Assembly (NCBI GenBank): GCA_002923335.1
Contig: BEHZ01000003.1
Span: 1-28,492, forward strand
Direction of reading: 5' to 3'
Source of the DNA: a bacterium HR23
Lineage (GTDB): Bacteria; Chloroflexota; Dehalococcoidia; Lucifugimonadales; HRBIN23
Length of the DNA: 28,492 nt
Positions 7,743 through 14,839 of the stretch are shown one piece after another. The position numbers were made by a program, and so were the translations under genes. The notes beneath the pieces were generated by a model that was given only the letters and a program-made list of their open reading frames with translations, ran no database searches and was not told the DNA's origin. The first letter of the stretch is position 1, and each line of letters starts with the position of its first letter.

Positions 7743-8296
7743 CGTCTTTGCGCCTCCTCAGCCCCGTTCCCCAAGGAGAATCCCTTGCGTCGGGGGCGCA
7801 GGGCACTGGCCGGTATCTCCACCCGGACCCACCTGTTCAGGAAGCGGAGGAGCACCTGGCAACGCAGGCGGGCCGGCAGATACCTCTGGAAGACCGCGTC
7901 CAGGCCGGCGAAGGGGCCTTCGGTGACCTGCACCTCCTCCCCCGGCTGGAGGGCACGGCGATAACCCCCGTTGTTCCACTCCTCGGTGCGCTGTCGGATG
8001 TGGGCGATGAGGGCGTCGTCCACAGGCACCGCTTCCCGCTCCGGCCCCACGAAGTAGGCCACCCCAGGCGCCCAACGCACCATAGGCCACAGGCGGGAAT
8101 CGTGCACTAGGCGCACGAACACGTAGCCGGGGAACAGGTATTCGGTGGACCGGGAACCGGTGGGGCGAACGATACGGGGGGCGTAACATTCCACCCCCCA
8201 ACGGGCCAGGACCTCCAGCACCAGGTCCTCGGAGCGGGGCTTGGTTTTCAGCACATACCAGCGTAGGGATGTGGGCTGCTGCGGCTCTAAAGGCAT
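7739..8296 (-). CDS. NusG-paralog transcription antiterminator (RfaH/LoaP/UpxY type)
   Basis: Binds RNA polymerase and suppresses pausing or termination in long operons. Seen: NGN domain at about 11-105 with RWYVLKTKP at its start and LFPGYVFV (54-61), then a linker and a C-terminal KOW domain (about 118-165) with the canonical PGEEVQVTEGPFAGL. The 185 residues fit the family. It is a specialised paralog rather than the housekeeping nusG: it heads a polysaccharide operon instead of sitting beside rplK/secE, as RfaH-like UpxY and LoaP regulators do in other phyla. The ATG is fixed by an in-frame TAG two codons upstream. There is no good Shine-Dalgarno; a GGCGG six bases upstream is part of an ops-like sequence, so pausing or translation initiation there may be linked. 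Confidence 0.93.
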   Translation of the reverse strand: MPLEPQQPTSLRWYVLKTKPRSEDLVLEVLARWGVECYAPRIVRPTGSRSTEYLFPGYVFVRLVHDSRLWPMVRWAPGVAYFVGPEREAVPVDDALIAHIRQRTEEWNNGGYRRALQPGEEVQVTEGPFAGLDAVFQRYLPARLRCQVLLRFLNRWVRVEIPASALRPRRKGFSLGNGAEEAQRR

Positions 8297-8307
8297 ACGC
8301 TACCGCC
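8297..8307 (-). promoter_or_regulatory. ops-like pause/recruitment element abutting the antiterminator start codon
   Basis: On the minus strand these eleven bases read GGCGGTAGCGT, identical to positions 1-11 of the E. coli ops element (GGCGGTAGCGTG) that pauses RNA polymerase and recruits RfaH. The next base is A of the start codon instead of G. The core GCGGTAGC, which forms the small non-template-strand hairpin recognised by RfaH, is intact. Its position directly at a NusG-paralog gene heading a polysaccharide operon argues against chance. Whether this paralog reads it is inference. Confidence 0.6.
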
Positions 8308-8500
8308 ATCCCGGCAGAGCCAGGCTCCCGAAAGGCTTTACCCTCCCGTAGCATCTACCCGTCGTCCCGACGCCCCGCCCCCGCCCGGATAGCCTGCTCT
8401 ACCTTATCCATGGCACGGGGGCAGGAGCGGGCAGAAACCGAGGCCACCCGCCGGGCAAGCATTCCGTCGGCCCACCGGATGGCTTCTCACTGGTATAGTA
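8297..8500 (-). promoter_or_regulatory. Untranslated leader of the polysaccharide operon (about 200 nt)
   Basis: This is the stretch between the predicted transcription start near 8500 and the antiterminator ATG. It has no good coding frame: an 18-codon ATG frame at 8355-8411 lacks a ribosome-binding site. It contains an 11-base palindrome GAGCCAGGCTC (8317-8327) 10 bases before the ops-like site and no U-tract terminator that I can see. A long leader ending in a pause site suits processive antitermination control. Confidence 0.4.
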
Positions 8501-8507
8501 ACAGCAT

Positions 8508-8538
8508 AGTATACATCCAAAGCGCCCTGCTGTGTCAA
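8508..8538 (-). promoter_or_regulatory. Probable sigma-70 promoter of the polysaccharide operon
   Basis: Minus strand: a perfect TTGACA (8533-8538) and a TATACT (8508-8513, five of six) separated by 19 bases, two more than ideal. A second AT-rich stretch (8492-8500) lies just downstream. No equally good promoter pair was seen elsewhere in the 329-base divergent gap 8297-8625, and nothing convincing for the plus-strand hyuB gene. Confidence 0.45.
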
Positions 8539-8625
8539 TCGCTGGCGGAACCGCCCGGCGGTGTCCCCGTAGCCTCCGCTTCCTTCCTATGGCATGATAA
8601 GAAGAAAGGCCCTGTGGGGTGCACG

Positions 8626-10224
8626 ATGCCCGTTGACGCCGTTTCGCTGGAGGTCTTTCGCAACCTCTTCGCCTCGGTAGCGGAGGAGATGGGGGTTGCC
8701 CTGGGGCGCACCGCCTTCTCCCCCAACATCAAGGAGCGCAAGGACTATTCCTGCGCCCTTTTTGACCCCCAGGGGAACATGGTGGCCCAGGCAGCCCATA
8801 TCCCCGTGCACCTGGGTTCCATGCCCGCCTCCGTCCAGTCGGCCATCGCCCACTTCACCTTCTCCCCTGGGGACATCGTCATCCTCAACGACCCCTATAT
8901 GGGGGGCACCCACTTGAACGATGTAACCCTGGTGGCCCCCGTCTTTGCGGGGGAGACCCTGGTGGGCTTTGTCGGCAACCGGGGCCACCATGCCGACATC
9001 GGGGGCATGACCCCCGGTTCCCTGCCCCTCTCCACGGAACTCTACCAGGAGGGGTTCATCTTCCCCCCCATCAAACTGGCCAAGGGGGGTGTGCTGAACG
9101 AAGAGGTCATTACCCTCTTCTGCCGGAACTCCCGCACCCCCGAGGAGCGCAGGGGCGACCTGTCGGCCCAGATCGCCGCCTGCCGAACCGGAGAGCGCCG
9201 CCTCCAGGACCTGGTGCACCGCTATGGATGGGAGACCGTCCGGGAGCATATGTCTGCTCTGCTGGACTACGCCGAGCGCCTGACCCGCTCCGCCATCGCA
9301 CGGATGCCCAAGGGCAGTTTCACCTTCCGGGATTACATGGACGGCGACGGCCTCACCGAGGAGCCGGTGCCCATTCAGGTTACCGTCCGTATCCTGGAGG
9401 ACAGCATAGAGTTTGACTGGACGGGCACCAGTCCCCAGCGTCCCGGGTGCGTCAACACCCCTCTGGCGGTGGCGGTGTCGGCGGTGCTGTATGTGATGCG
9501 GTGTATTCTGGGGGAGCAGGTGCCGGCCAATCAGGGCATTCTGCGGGCGGTGCGCATCATTGCCCCCGAGGGGACGCTGGTCAACCCCCGTCCCCCGGCT
9601 GCCGTGGCTGGGGGCAATGTGGAGACCTCTCAGCGCCTGGTGGATGTGCTGATGGGCGCTTTGGCCCAGGCGCTCCCCGACCGCATCCCCTCCGCCAGCC
9701 AGGGCACCATGAACAACGTGCTGGTGGGCGGGCACGACCCTATTCGCCAGAAGCCCTTCGCCTACTACGAGACCATCGCCGGTGGGATGGGTGCCCGTCC
9801 CACCAAAGACGGCCTCTCCGCCGTCCACACCCATATGACCAACACCCTGAACACCCCCGTGGAAGCCCTGGAAATGGTCTACCCTATGCGGGTGCGTCGC
9901 TATACCATTCGCCGTGGCTCGGGGGGCGCCGGCAGATACAGGGGGGGCGACGGCATTATCCGGGACCTGGAGTTCCTAGCCCCGGCCACCGTAACGGTGC
10001 TGTCGGAGCGTCGTCGGTTCCGCCCCTGGGGTCTGCACGGTGGAGAGCCGGGCCAGCCGGGAGAGAACATCTTGCTCAGGGGGGGCGTGGAGGAGGTGCG
10101 CCTGCCCCCGAAGGCTACCCTGCGGGTGGAGGCGGGGGATGTGCTCAGCATCCGCACGCCCGGCGGCGGTGGGTGGGGCGCCCCTCCCCACGAAACCCCG
10201 GAGCATCAGCGAGGTGGGCCATGA
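8626..10224 (+). CDS. hyuB: Hydantoinase B/oxoprolinase family protein (HyuB), without a HyuA partner
   Basis: The HyuB family supplies one subunit of ATP-dependent N-methylhydantoinases, 5-oxoprolinases and acetone-carboxylase-like enzymes; its partner HyuA normally binds ATP. The ATG at 8626 has GGGGTG upstream, starts at the family's usual MPVDAVSLEVFRN segment, and gives 532 residues, a typical length. The frame is open for 119 more codons upstream, but that part overlaps the divergent promoter region and looks non-coding. Seen: GRTAFSPNIKERKDYSCALFD region (28-47), HIPVHLGSMP (58-67), NDPYMGGTHLNDV (88-100), NRGHHADIGG (117-126) and the C-terminal GSGGAGRYRGGDG. No hyuA is adjacent on either side, which is unusual, so the substrate is open. 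It is followed by an ATGA overlap with the OsmC-like gene, implying coupled translation. Confidence 0.92.
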   Translation: MPVDAVSLEVFRNLFASVAEEMGVALGRTAFSPNIKERKDYSCALFDPQGNMVAQAAHIPVHLGSMPASVQSAIAHFTFSPGDIVILNDPYMGGTHLNDVTLVAPVFAGETLVGFVGNRGHHADIGGMTPGSLPLSTELYQEGFIFPPIKLAKGGVLNEEVITLFCRNSRTPEERRGDLSAQIAACRTGERRLQDLVHRYGWETVREHMSALLDYAERLTRSAIARMPKGSFTFRDYMDGDGLTEEPVPIQVTVRILEDSIEFDWTGTSPQRPGCVNTPLAVAVSAVLYVMRCILGEQVPANQGILRAVRIIAPEGTLVNPRPPAAVAGGNVETSQRLVDVLMGALAQALPDRIPSASQGTMNNVLVGGHDPIRQKPFAYYETIAGGMGARPTKDGLSAVHTHMTNTLNTPVEALEMVYPMRVRRYTIRRGSGGAGRYRGGDGIIRDLEFLAPATVTVLSERRRFRPWGLHGGEPGQPGENILLRGGVEEVRLPPKATLRVEAGDVLSIRTPGGGGWGAPPHETPEHQRGGP

Positions 10225-10658
10225 CCACTGGGCGAATCCGCACCGTTACCGTCCGTTCCCTGGACCACTACCGGGTGCAGGTTACCGCACGGGGGCATAC
10301 CTTCGTCGGGGACGAGCCTCCCCCTGAGGGGGAAGACGCCGGCCCCTCTCCTTACGAGTTTCTGCTGGCTGCCCTGGGCACCTGAACGGTCATCACGCTC
10401 CTCATGTATGTGAGGAGGAAAGGCTGGGCGGTGGAGTCCATCACCGCCGAGTTGTCCCACCAGCGGGTGCCGGCCCCCGGGGCGTCTCCCGCCGGCCCTC
10501 CTGCCCTGGAGGACCTCATTCGTCTGGATGTTACGGTGCGGGGCAACCTAGACGACGAGCAGAGGGCCCGTCTGCTGGAGATCGTGGGGCGATGCCCCGT
10601 GCACCGCACCCTCTCCCGCCCTCCTCGCATTGAGGAGACCCTCACGGTGGTCTCCTAA
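10221..10658 (+). CDS. OsmC-family peroxiredoxin-like selenoprotein candidate (in-frame TGA at 10383-10385)
   Basis: OsmC/YhfA-like proteins reduce organic hydroperoxides with a reactive cysteine pair. Reading from the ATG at 10221 (ATGA overlap with hyuB) gives 54 codons, a TGA, then 90 more codons without interruption: 145 residues, the full OsmC length. Family features continue on both sides of the TGA: GPSPYEFLLAALGT before, TVITLLMYVRRKGW after. The usual family sequence is LAALGACTxMTLRMYA, so the TGA sits exactly at the peroxidatic cysteine, residue 55. The second conserved cysteine, Cys125 in CPVHRTL, is an ordinary Cys. A SECIS-like hairpin follows at 10398-10417. I therefore read TGA as selenocysteine. 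A nonsense mutation is the alternative, but would not explain the hairpin or the intact downstream half. Automatic annotation would report two fragments. Confidence 0.85.
10383..10417 (+). promoter_or_regulatory. Sec TGA codon and bacterial-type SECIS hairpin
   Basis: After the TGA (10383-10385) the bases CTCCTCA (10398-10404) pair perfectly with TGAGGAG (10411-10417), extended by a T-G wobble (10405/10410), leaving the four-base apical loop GTAT (10406-10409). The loop begins with G then U and starts 20 nt after the TGA. This fits the bacterial SECIS pattern as I recall it: a short stem, a G among the first two loop bases, and 16-37 nt spacing. It lies inside the coding sequence, as bacterial SECIS elements must for SelB. 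Confidence 0.75.
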
Positions 10659-10687
10659 CAGGGAAGAAGGGGCCAGCCCCACGGCGT

Positions 10688-10716
10688 TTGACAGGCCGTC
10701 TCCCTTATGGGATGAT
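10688..10716 (+). promoter_or_regulatory. Possible promoter of the MFS transporter gene
   Basis: TTGACA (10688-10693, perfect) and GATGAT (10711-10716, four of six) are separated by exactly 17 bases, placing transcription start near 10723, about 30 bases before the transporter ATG. It lies in the 95-base gap after the OsmC-like gene. Confidence 0.4.
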
Positions 10717-10753
10717 GGAAATGTAACGGCACCCCTACAGGGTTTGAGAACCG

Positions 10754-12079
10754 ATGGAACGCCAGCACGCCCCCAGCCCGGCGGTGCAAGGGCTGGGGGA
10801 TGCTTCAAGAGGACGCCTGGCCTATTCCCCTCCTCGGACACAGTCGGCTCCCTCTCTTCGGGAGGGGTGGCCCCTTATCGCCGGCTCCTGGACCATCTTC
10901 TTCCTGGGCCTGGCCATCCTCTGGCATGCCAACGGCATCTTCCTGGTGCAGTGGGAGCGCGCCTTCGGATGGGGGCGGGGGCTGATTGCAGGGGCCTTCT
11001 CCCTGGGAGGGGCCTTGTCTGCCCTGGCGACGCCCCTCATCGGCAGGGTGGCCGACCGCTACAGCGTCCATCGCCTCATTACGGGTGGTGCGTTGACCAT
11101 GGGTGTGGGGCTGGTCCTCCTGGCCCTCATCCAGGCACCCTGGCACCTCTACCTGACCTACACGCTGGCCTACCTGGGCTTTACCCTGATGGGGCATGTG
11201 CCCATTGGAGCGACCCTGGCACGGGTCTTCCTGCACCGGCGTGCCCTGGCCATCGGCATTGCCCACACCGGCATGGGCAGCGGTGGCATACTCCTTGCCC
11301 CTCTTATCCCCCTCCTCATCGCCACCGTGGGCTGGCGGTGGACGCTGGCGGTGGCGGGGCTGTTGGCGATGGGGGTGCTTATCCCCGTGGGGGCAACGGT
11401 GTTCCGTCGTGTGCCTCAGGCGCCGGTGGTGGGGGGTGGGCAGGGGGGACAGGGCTATACTCTTCGGCAGGCGCTGGGGATGTGGCAGTTCTGGGTGCTG
11501 GCCGGGGCCTTTGTCTCCGCCAACTTCGCCCTAAGCGGGGTGGGGGCCCACATGGTGCCCTTCCTGGCGGACAGGGGCGTCTCCTTGCAGAGGGGGGCGC
11601 TGGCTATCGCCCTGCAGGCCTTCTCGCATGTCGGGGGGAAACTCACCTTCGCCCTGTTGGCGGAGCGCCTTCAGCCCCGCTATCCCCTGGCGGTGGCCTA
11701 TGCCCTGGGCGGCATCGCCGTTGCCCTGTTGGTCTTCGTGGGCGCCCCCTGGACGGCTTACCTGTCGGCGGGCTTTGTGGGGTTGGCCATGTCCGCCACC
11801 ACGGTCTTTCAGCCCATTCTGGGCGCCCTTTACTTCGGCACCATGGCCCTGGGGGCCATTTTGGGGGTGCTCTTCGCTGTTACCTACTCGGTAGCGTCGG
11901 CAGGAGGGGCGGTGGCCGGCCTGCTGTATGACATTACCGGCACCTACCGGGTGCCCTTCCTGGCGTTCCTGGGGCTTCTGGTGGTGGGGAGCCTCCTGGT
12001 GCTGGCCACGGGCCAACGGCAGCGGCCCCCTATCTCTTCCCCAACGCCTCCCGCACCCGAACCGGGTCGTCGGTCTTGA
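10754..12079 (+). CDS. Major facilitator superfamily transporter (monocarboxylate/OFA-like)
   Basis: Inner-membrane secondary transporter. 441 residues with about twelve hydrophobic segments from residue 40 to 420. Seen: the MFS motif A-like loop GRVADRYSVHRL between helices 2 and 3 (about 96-107), a repeat-half symmetry with a central loop rich in Gly and Gln (about 226-237), and helices with small-residue packing such as GTMALGAILGVLFA. The pattern resembles oxalate/formate or monocarboxylate permeases (OFA/MCT), but the substrate cannot be read from sequence. The N-terminal 38 residues are polar and cytoplasmic; the start has only a weak GAG upstream. The proline-rich C-terminal tail (about 421-441) overlaps the convergent glycerophosphodiesterase gene by 50 bases. 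A relation to hyuB (import of a carboxylate substrate) is possible but unproven. Confidence 0.88.
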   Translation: MERQHAPSPAVQGLGDASRGRLAYSPPRTQSAPSLREGWPLIAGSWTIFFLGLAILWHANGIFLVQWERAFGWGRGLIAGAFSLGGALSALATPLIGRVADRYSVHRLITGGALTMGVGLVLLALIQAPWHLYLTYTLAYLGFTLMGHVPIGATLARVFLHRRALAIGIAHTGMGSGGILLAPLIPLLIATVGWRWTLAVAGLLAMGVLIPVGATVFRRVPQAPVVGGGQGGQGYTLRQALGMWQFWVLAGAFVSANFALSGVGAHMVPFLADRGVSLQRGALAIALQAFSHVGGKLTFALLAERLQPRYPLAVAYALGGIAVALLVFVGAPWTAYLSAGFVGLAMSATTVFQPILGALYFGTMALGAILGVLFAVTYSVASAGGAVAGLLYDITGTYRVPFLAFLGLLVVGSLLVLATGQRQRPPISSPTPPAPEPGRRS

Positions 12080-12800
12080 GGAAATCCACGCCCCAGTCGG
12101 CCAGGGTTTTGGCCACCTGGGGGTCGTTCACCGTCCAGGCGTCCACCCACAGGCCGGCGGAGTGGGCCTTCTCCACCACCTCCTGGGAGATGCCCATCCA
12201 TTGGGGGTGAAGGACCTCGGCGGAGGCGTAGCGGGCCAGGGCCACGTGGTCGCCTACATCTCCCGTGTAGCACACCCCCACGGGGATGTGGGGGGCGAGG
12301 GCCTTGAAGCGCCGAACACAGGGGTGGTCAAAGGAGAAGACCTCCACCTGCTCCTCCATATCCCACTTCTTCAGGAGGGCCAGCACCTTCTCCTCTATGC
12401 CGAGGTAGCGCATGGGGAGGGTCTTGAGTTCAATCTTCAGGTAGATACGCCCTTGTGCCCACGCCAGCACCTCCCCCAGGGCCAGGATGCGTTGGCCTGC
12501 GAAGGCCGAGCCGAACCACCCACCGGCGTCCAGGGCTCGCAGTTCGGCAAAGGTATGGTCCCCCACCAACCCCTTCCCGTTGGTGGTGCGCTCCAGGGTG
12601 TGGTCGTGGATGACCACCGGGACGCCGTCTTGGGAGAGGTGCACGTCCAGTTCAATGGCCTCGGCGCCTTGCTGAAGGGCAAGGGTGTAGGCGGCAAGGG
12701 TGTTCTCCGGGGCGTAGGCCATGGCTCCCCGGTGGGCCACCACCACCGGCCGATGCTGACGCACATACTCCCAATAGGGCAGGCGCAGAGACATGCGCAT
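12030..12800 (-). CDS. Glycerophosphodiester phosphodiesterase
   Basis: Hydrolyses glycerophosphodiesters to glycerol 3-phosphate and an alcohol, in lipid-headgroup recycling. The 256-residue TIM-barrel protein shows the family signature AHRGAMAYAPENTLAAY (22-38, with catalytic His23 and Arg24), Glu50-x-Asp52 for the metal, and the second catalytic histidine in VIHDHTLERTTNG (63-75). KIELK (121-125) and the C-terminal VDAWTVND and DFLKTDDP motifs are also present. No signal peptide is seen, so it is cytoplasmic. The ATG at 12798-12800 has AAGGAG six bases upstream; a second ATG lies two codons in. It is the last gene of the dehydrogenase/lipB operon, 12 bases after lipB, a placement with no obvious functional link. 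Its 3' end overlaps the convergent transporter gene. Confidence 0.94.
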   Translation of the reverse strand: MRMSLRLPYWEYVRQHRPVVVAHRGAMAYAPENTLAAYTLALQQGAEAIELDVHLSQDGVPVVIHDHTLERTTNGKGLVGDHTFAELRALDAGGWFGSAFAGQRILALGEVLAWAQGRIYLKIELKTLPMRYLGIEEKVLALLKKWDMEEQVEVFSFDHPCVRRFKALAPHIPVGVCYTGDVGDHVALARYASAEVLHPQWMGISQEVVEKAHSAGLWVDAWTVNDPQVAKTLADWGVDFLKTDDPVRVREALGKR

Positions 12801-12812
12801 ACACCGCTCCTT

Positions 12813-13517
12813 CTAGAAGAGGGCGGGGGCCGGCTCCTCCGCCCACGCCCACACCTTCTCCCCTGGGACCCACTGCAGGGGGGCGTCTAAAGCCCTTGCC
12901 AGGGCGTCGGCCACTCCCACCTTCACCCCCCCCAGGGCGACGGGGTGCCCCACCACCCGCTCCACCGAGGTTACCCTCACCTGGGGCATCCCGCAAGGGA
13001 TGATGGCCGAAAACCAGGAGAGGTCGGTAGCAACGTTCAGGGCGAAGCCGTGCATGGTAATGCCCCGGCTCACCCGCAGGCCGATGGACGCTATCTTCTC
13101 CCCTCCCACCCAAACCCCCGTGAGACCGGGGAGGGCCTGGGCGAGGACTCCCAGCCCCGCCAGGGCGTCTATCAGCGCCCTTTCCAGGAGGCGGACGAAG
13201 GCCACCGGCCCCAGTCCCCGCCCCCGGAGGTCCACAATGAGATAGCCCACTACCTGCCCTGGGCCGTGGAAAGTGGCCTGTCCGCCCCTGTCCACCGGGA
13301 GCACCTCTACCCCTTGCGCCGAAAGGGTCTCCAGGGGGATCCGCACGTCTTGCAAGGTGCCCCGGCGCCCCAGGGTAACGACGGGCGGGTGCTCCACCAG
13401 CAGGAGCAGGTCATCCCCTTCCCCTCTGGACCTCCGCTCCAGTAGACGGTGCTGGAGTGTCCAGCAGGGGCGGTATGCTACTTGGCCCAGGTCTGCCACC
13501 AGCAGGGGAGAAGACAT
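12813..13517 (-). CDS. lipB: Octanoyl-[acyl-carrier-protein]:protein octanoyltransferase LipB
   Basis: Transfers octanoate from acyl carrier protein to the lipoyl-domain lysine of dehydrogenase E2 (and GcvH); LipA then inserts the sulfurs. The 234 residues are the usual length. Seen: the signature RGGQATFHGPGQ (77-88), GVWVGGEKIASIGLRV (134-149) with catalytic Lys141, HGFALNV (156-162) and IIPCGM with the thiol nucleophile Cys175. It follows E2 by three bases, with no clear Shine-Dalgarno of its own, so translation probably depends on coupling to E2. The placement makes sense: the modifying enzyme is made with its substrate. The partner lipA is on the opposite strand 10 kb to the right. Confidence 0.96.
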   Translation of the reverse strand: MSSPLLVADLGQVAYRPCWTLQHRLLERRSRGEGDDLLLLVEHPPVVTLGRRGTLQDVRIPLETLSAQGVEVLPVDRGGQATFHGPGQVVGYLIVDLRGRGLGPVAFVRLLERALIDALAGLGVLAQALPGLTGVWVGGEKIASIGLRVSRGITMHGFALNVATDLSWFSAIIPCGMPQVRVTSVERVVGHPVALGGVKVGVADALARALDAPLQWVPGEKVWAWAEEPAPALF

Positions 13518-13520
13518 AGT

Positions 13521-14819
13521 TTAGTAAAGGGGGGTGCCGGGCCCCATGGCCTCCAGACGGCGCTTCACCGCCTGGGTAAAGGCGCTCATCTGGTGTCCGT
13601 CCAGGATGCGGTGGTCAAAGGTAACGGTGATGTTCATAATGGAGCGAATGGCGATGGCGTCGTCTATCACCACGGGGCGCTTCACCACCCGCTCGGTGGT
13701 GAGGATGGCCGCCTGGGGGTAGTTGATGATGGCCTGAGAGAGCACCGACCCTAATGCCCCCGTATTGTTGATGGTGAAGGTGCCCCCCTGCACGTCCTCC
13801 AGAGTGAGGCGGTTCTCCCGTGCCCTCTGCACCTTGTCATGGATGGCTTTGGCCAGGCCGGCGATGCTCAGGCGGTCGGCGTCGTGGATGACGGGCACCA
13901 CCAGTCCCTGGGGGGCAGCCACGGCGATGCCGATGTTGATGCGCTTCTTCAGGATGATCTTGTCGCCTCCCCAGGAGGAGTTGACCAAGGGGTTCTCCTT
14001 GAGGGCCTCTACCACGGCCTTCACCACAAAGGGGAGGAAGGTGAGTTCCGCCCCCTCCTTCCGCTCAAACTCCTCCTTGACGGCCTCCCGCCAGCGGGCC
14101 AGGCCGGTAACATCCACCTCCACCATACTCCACGCCATGGGTATCTCCCGGGCGGAGCGGGCCATGTTCTCGGCAATGATACGGCGGACAGGGGTAAGGG
14201 GGAGGGCCTCCTCGTCGGCCCCCAGAGCGGCGGCAGGGCGAGGTGCTGGGGGTGCGGGCGCTGGAGGTGTGGGGGGAGCAGGAGGTGGGGCGGTGCGGGC
14301 CTCCAGGTAGCGCAGGATATCCTGTTTGGTGATGCGCCCCCCTATACCCGTCCCCTGGATGCGCTCCAGTTCCTGGGGGGTGATATTGTGCTCGGCGATA
14401 AGGCGCTGGACCACAGGGGAGAGGGGCGGACGCTCCCGGGGTGGTGCAGGGGTAGGGGCCTCCTCACGGGGGCGCAGGCCCGTCGGCCCCATCACCATAT
14501 TGGGGGGAGGCTCCTCCAGCACCGCCACCGGAGCCTTGACCGGAGGCGAAGGGGCAGACGGCTCAACGGGCGCAGGCACCTCCGCCGTCTCTATCTCGCA
14601 GATGGGGCTTCCCATGGGGACGGCCGCCCCCTCCGGCACCAAGTGGCGCACCAGCACCCCATCCACCGGCGAGGGGAACTCCATGGTTACCTTGTCGGTT
14701 ACCACCTCTGCCAGAGGCTCAAACCTCTTCACCCGTTCCCCCGGCTGTTTGAGCCATTTCTGGATGATGCCCTCGGTTACCGTTTCCCCCACATGGGGGA
14801 GTTCCACACGCACAGGCAT
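13521..14819 (-). CDS. 2-oxoacid dehydrogenase complex E2, dihydrolipoyl acyltransferase
   Basis: Core of a pyruvate or branched-chain 2-oxoacid dehydrogenase complex; carries the lipoyl arm and makes acyl-CoA. The start is the ATG at 14817-14819 because the lipoyl domain begins at once (MPVRVELPHVGE); an upstream open frame of 43 codons has no domain and overlaps E1beta. 432 residues: one lipoyl domain (1-77, Lys43 in TDKVTM), a Pro/Ala-rich hinge, a peripheral-subunit-binding domain (SPVVQRLIAEHNI to QDILRYLE, about 133-172), a second Pro/Ala hinge (about 175-200), and the catalytic acyltransferase domain ending with FDHRILDG (active-site His and Asp). The ETVTEG lipoyl start resembles branched-chain and succinyl-type E2 more than classic pyruvate E2. 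No E3 gene follows. Confidence 0.95.
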   Translation of the reverse strand: MPVRVELPHVGETVTEGIIQKWLKQPGERVKRFEPLAEVVTDKVTMEFPSPVDGVLVRHLVPEGAAVPMGSPICEIETAEVPAPVEPSAPSPPVKAPVAVLEEPPPNMVMGPTGLRPREEAPTPAPPRERPPLSPVVQRLIAEHNITPQELERIQGTGIGGRITKQDILRYLEARTAPPPAPPTPPAPAPPAPRPAAALGADEEALPLTPVRRIIAENMARSAREIPMAWSMVEVDVTGLARWREAVKEEFERKEGAELTFLPFVVKAVVEALKENPLVNSSWGGDKIILKKRINIGIAVAAPQGLVVPVIHDADRLSIAGLAKAIHDKVQRARENRLTLEDVQGGTFTINNTGALGSVLSQAIINYPQAAILTTERVVKRPVVIDDAIAIRSIMNITVTFDHRILDGHQMSAFTQAVKRRLEAMGPGTPLY

Positions 14820-14839
14820 GGCCGATGCCTCCCCGTGGG

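Noticed and set aside
8355..8411. 18-codon leader peptide upstream of the antiterminator
   Set aside because: No ribosome-binding site and no recognisable attenuation features such as regulatory codon runs.
8587..9834. Long minus-strand open frame of 415 codons
   Set aside because: Antisense to hyuB, glycine/histidine-biased translation without motifs; hyuB on the plus strand is unambiguous.
10221..10385. OsmC-like gene as a nonsense-mutated pseudogene or a 54-residue peptide
   Set aside because: The TGA falls exactly on the catalytic cysteine, the downstream half is intact with family motifs, and a SECIS-like hairpin follows.
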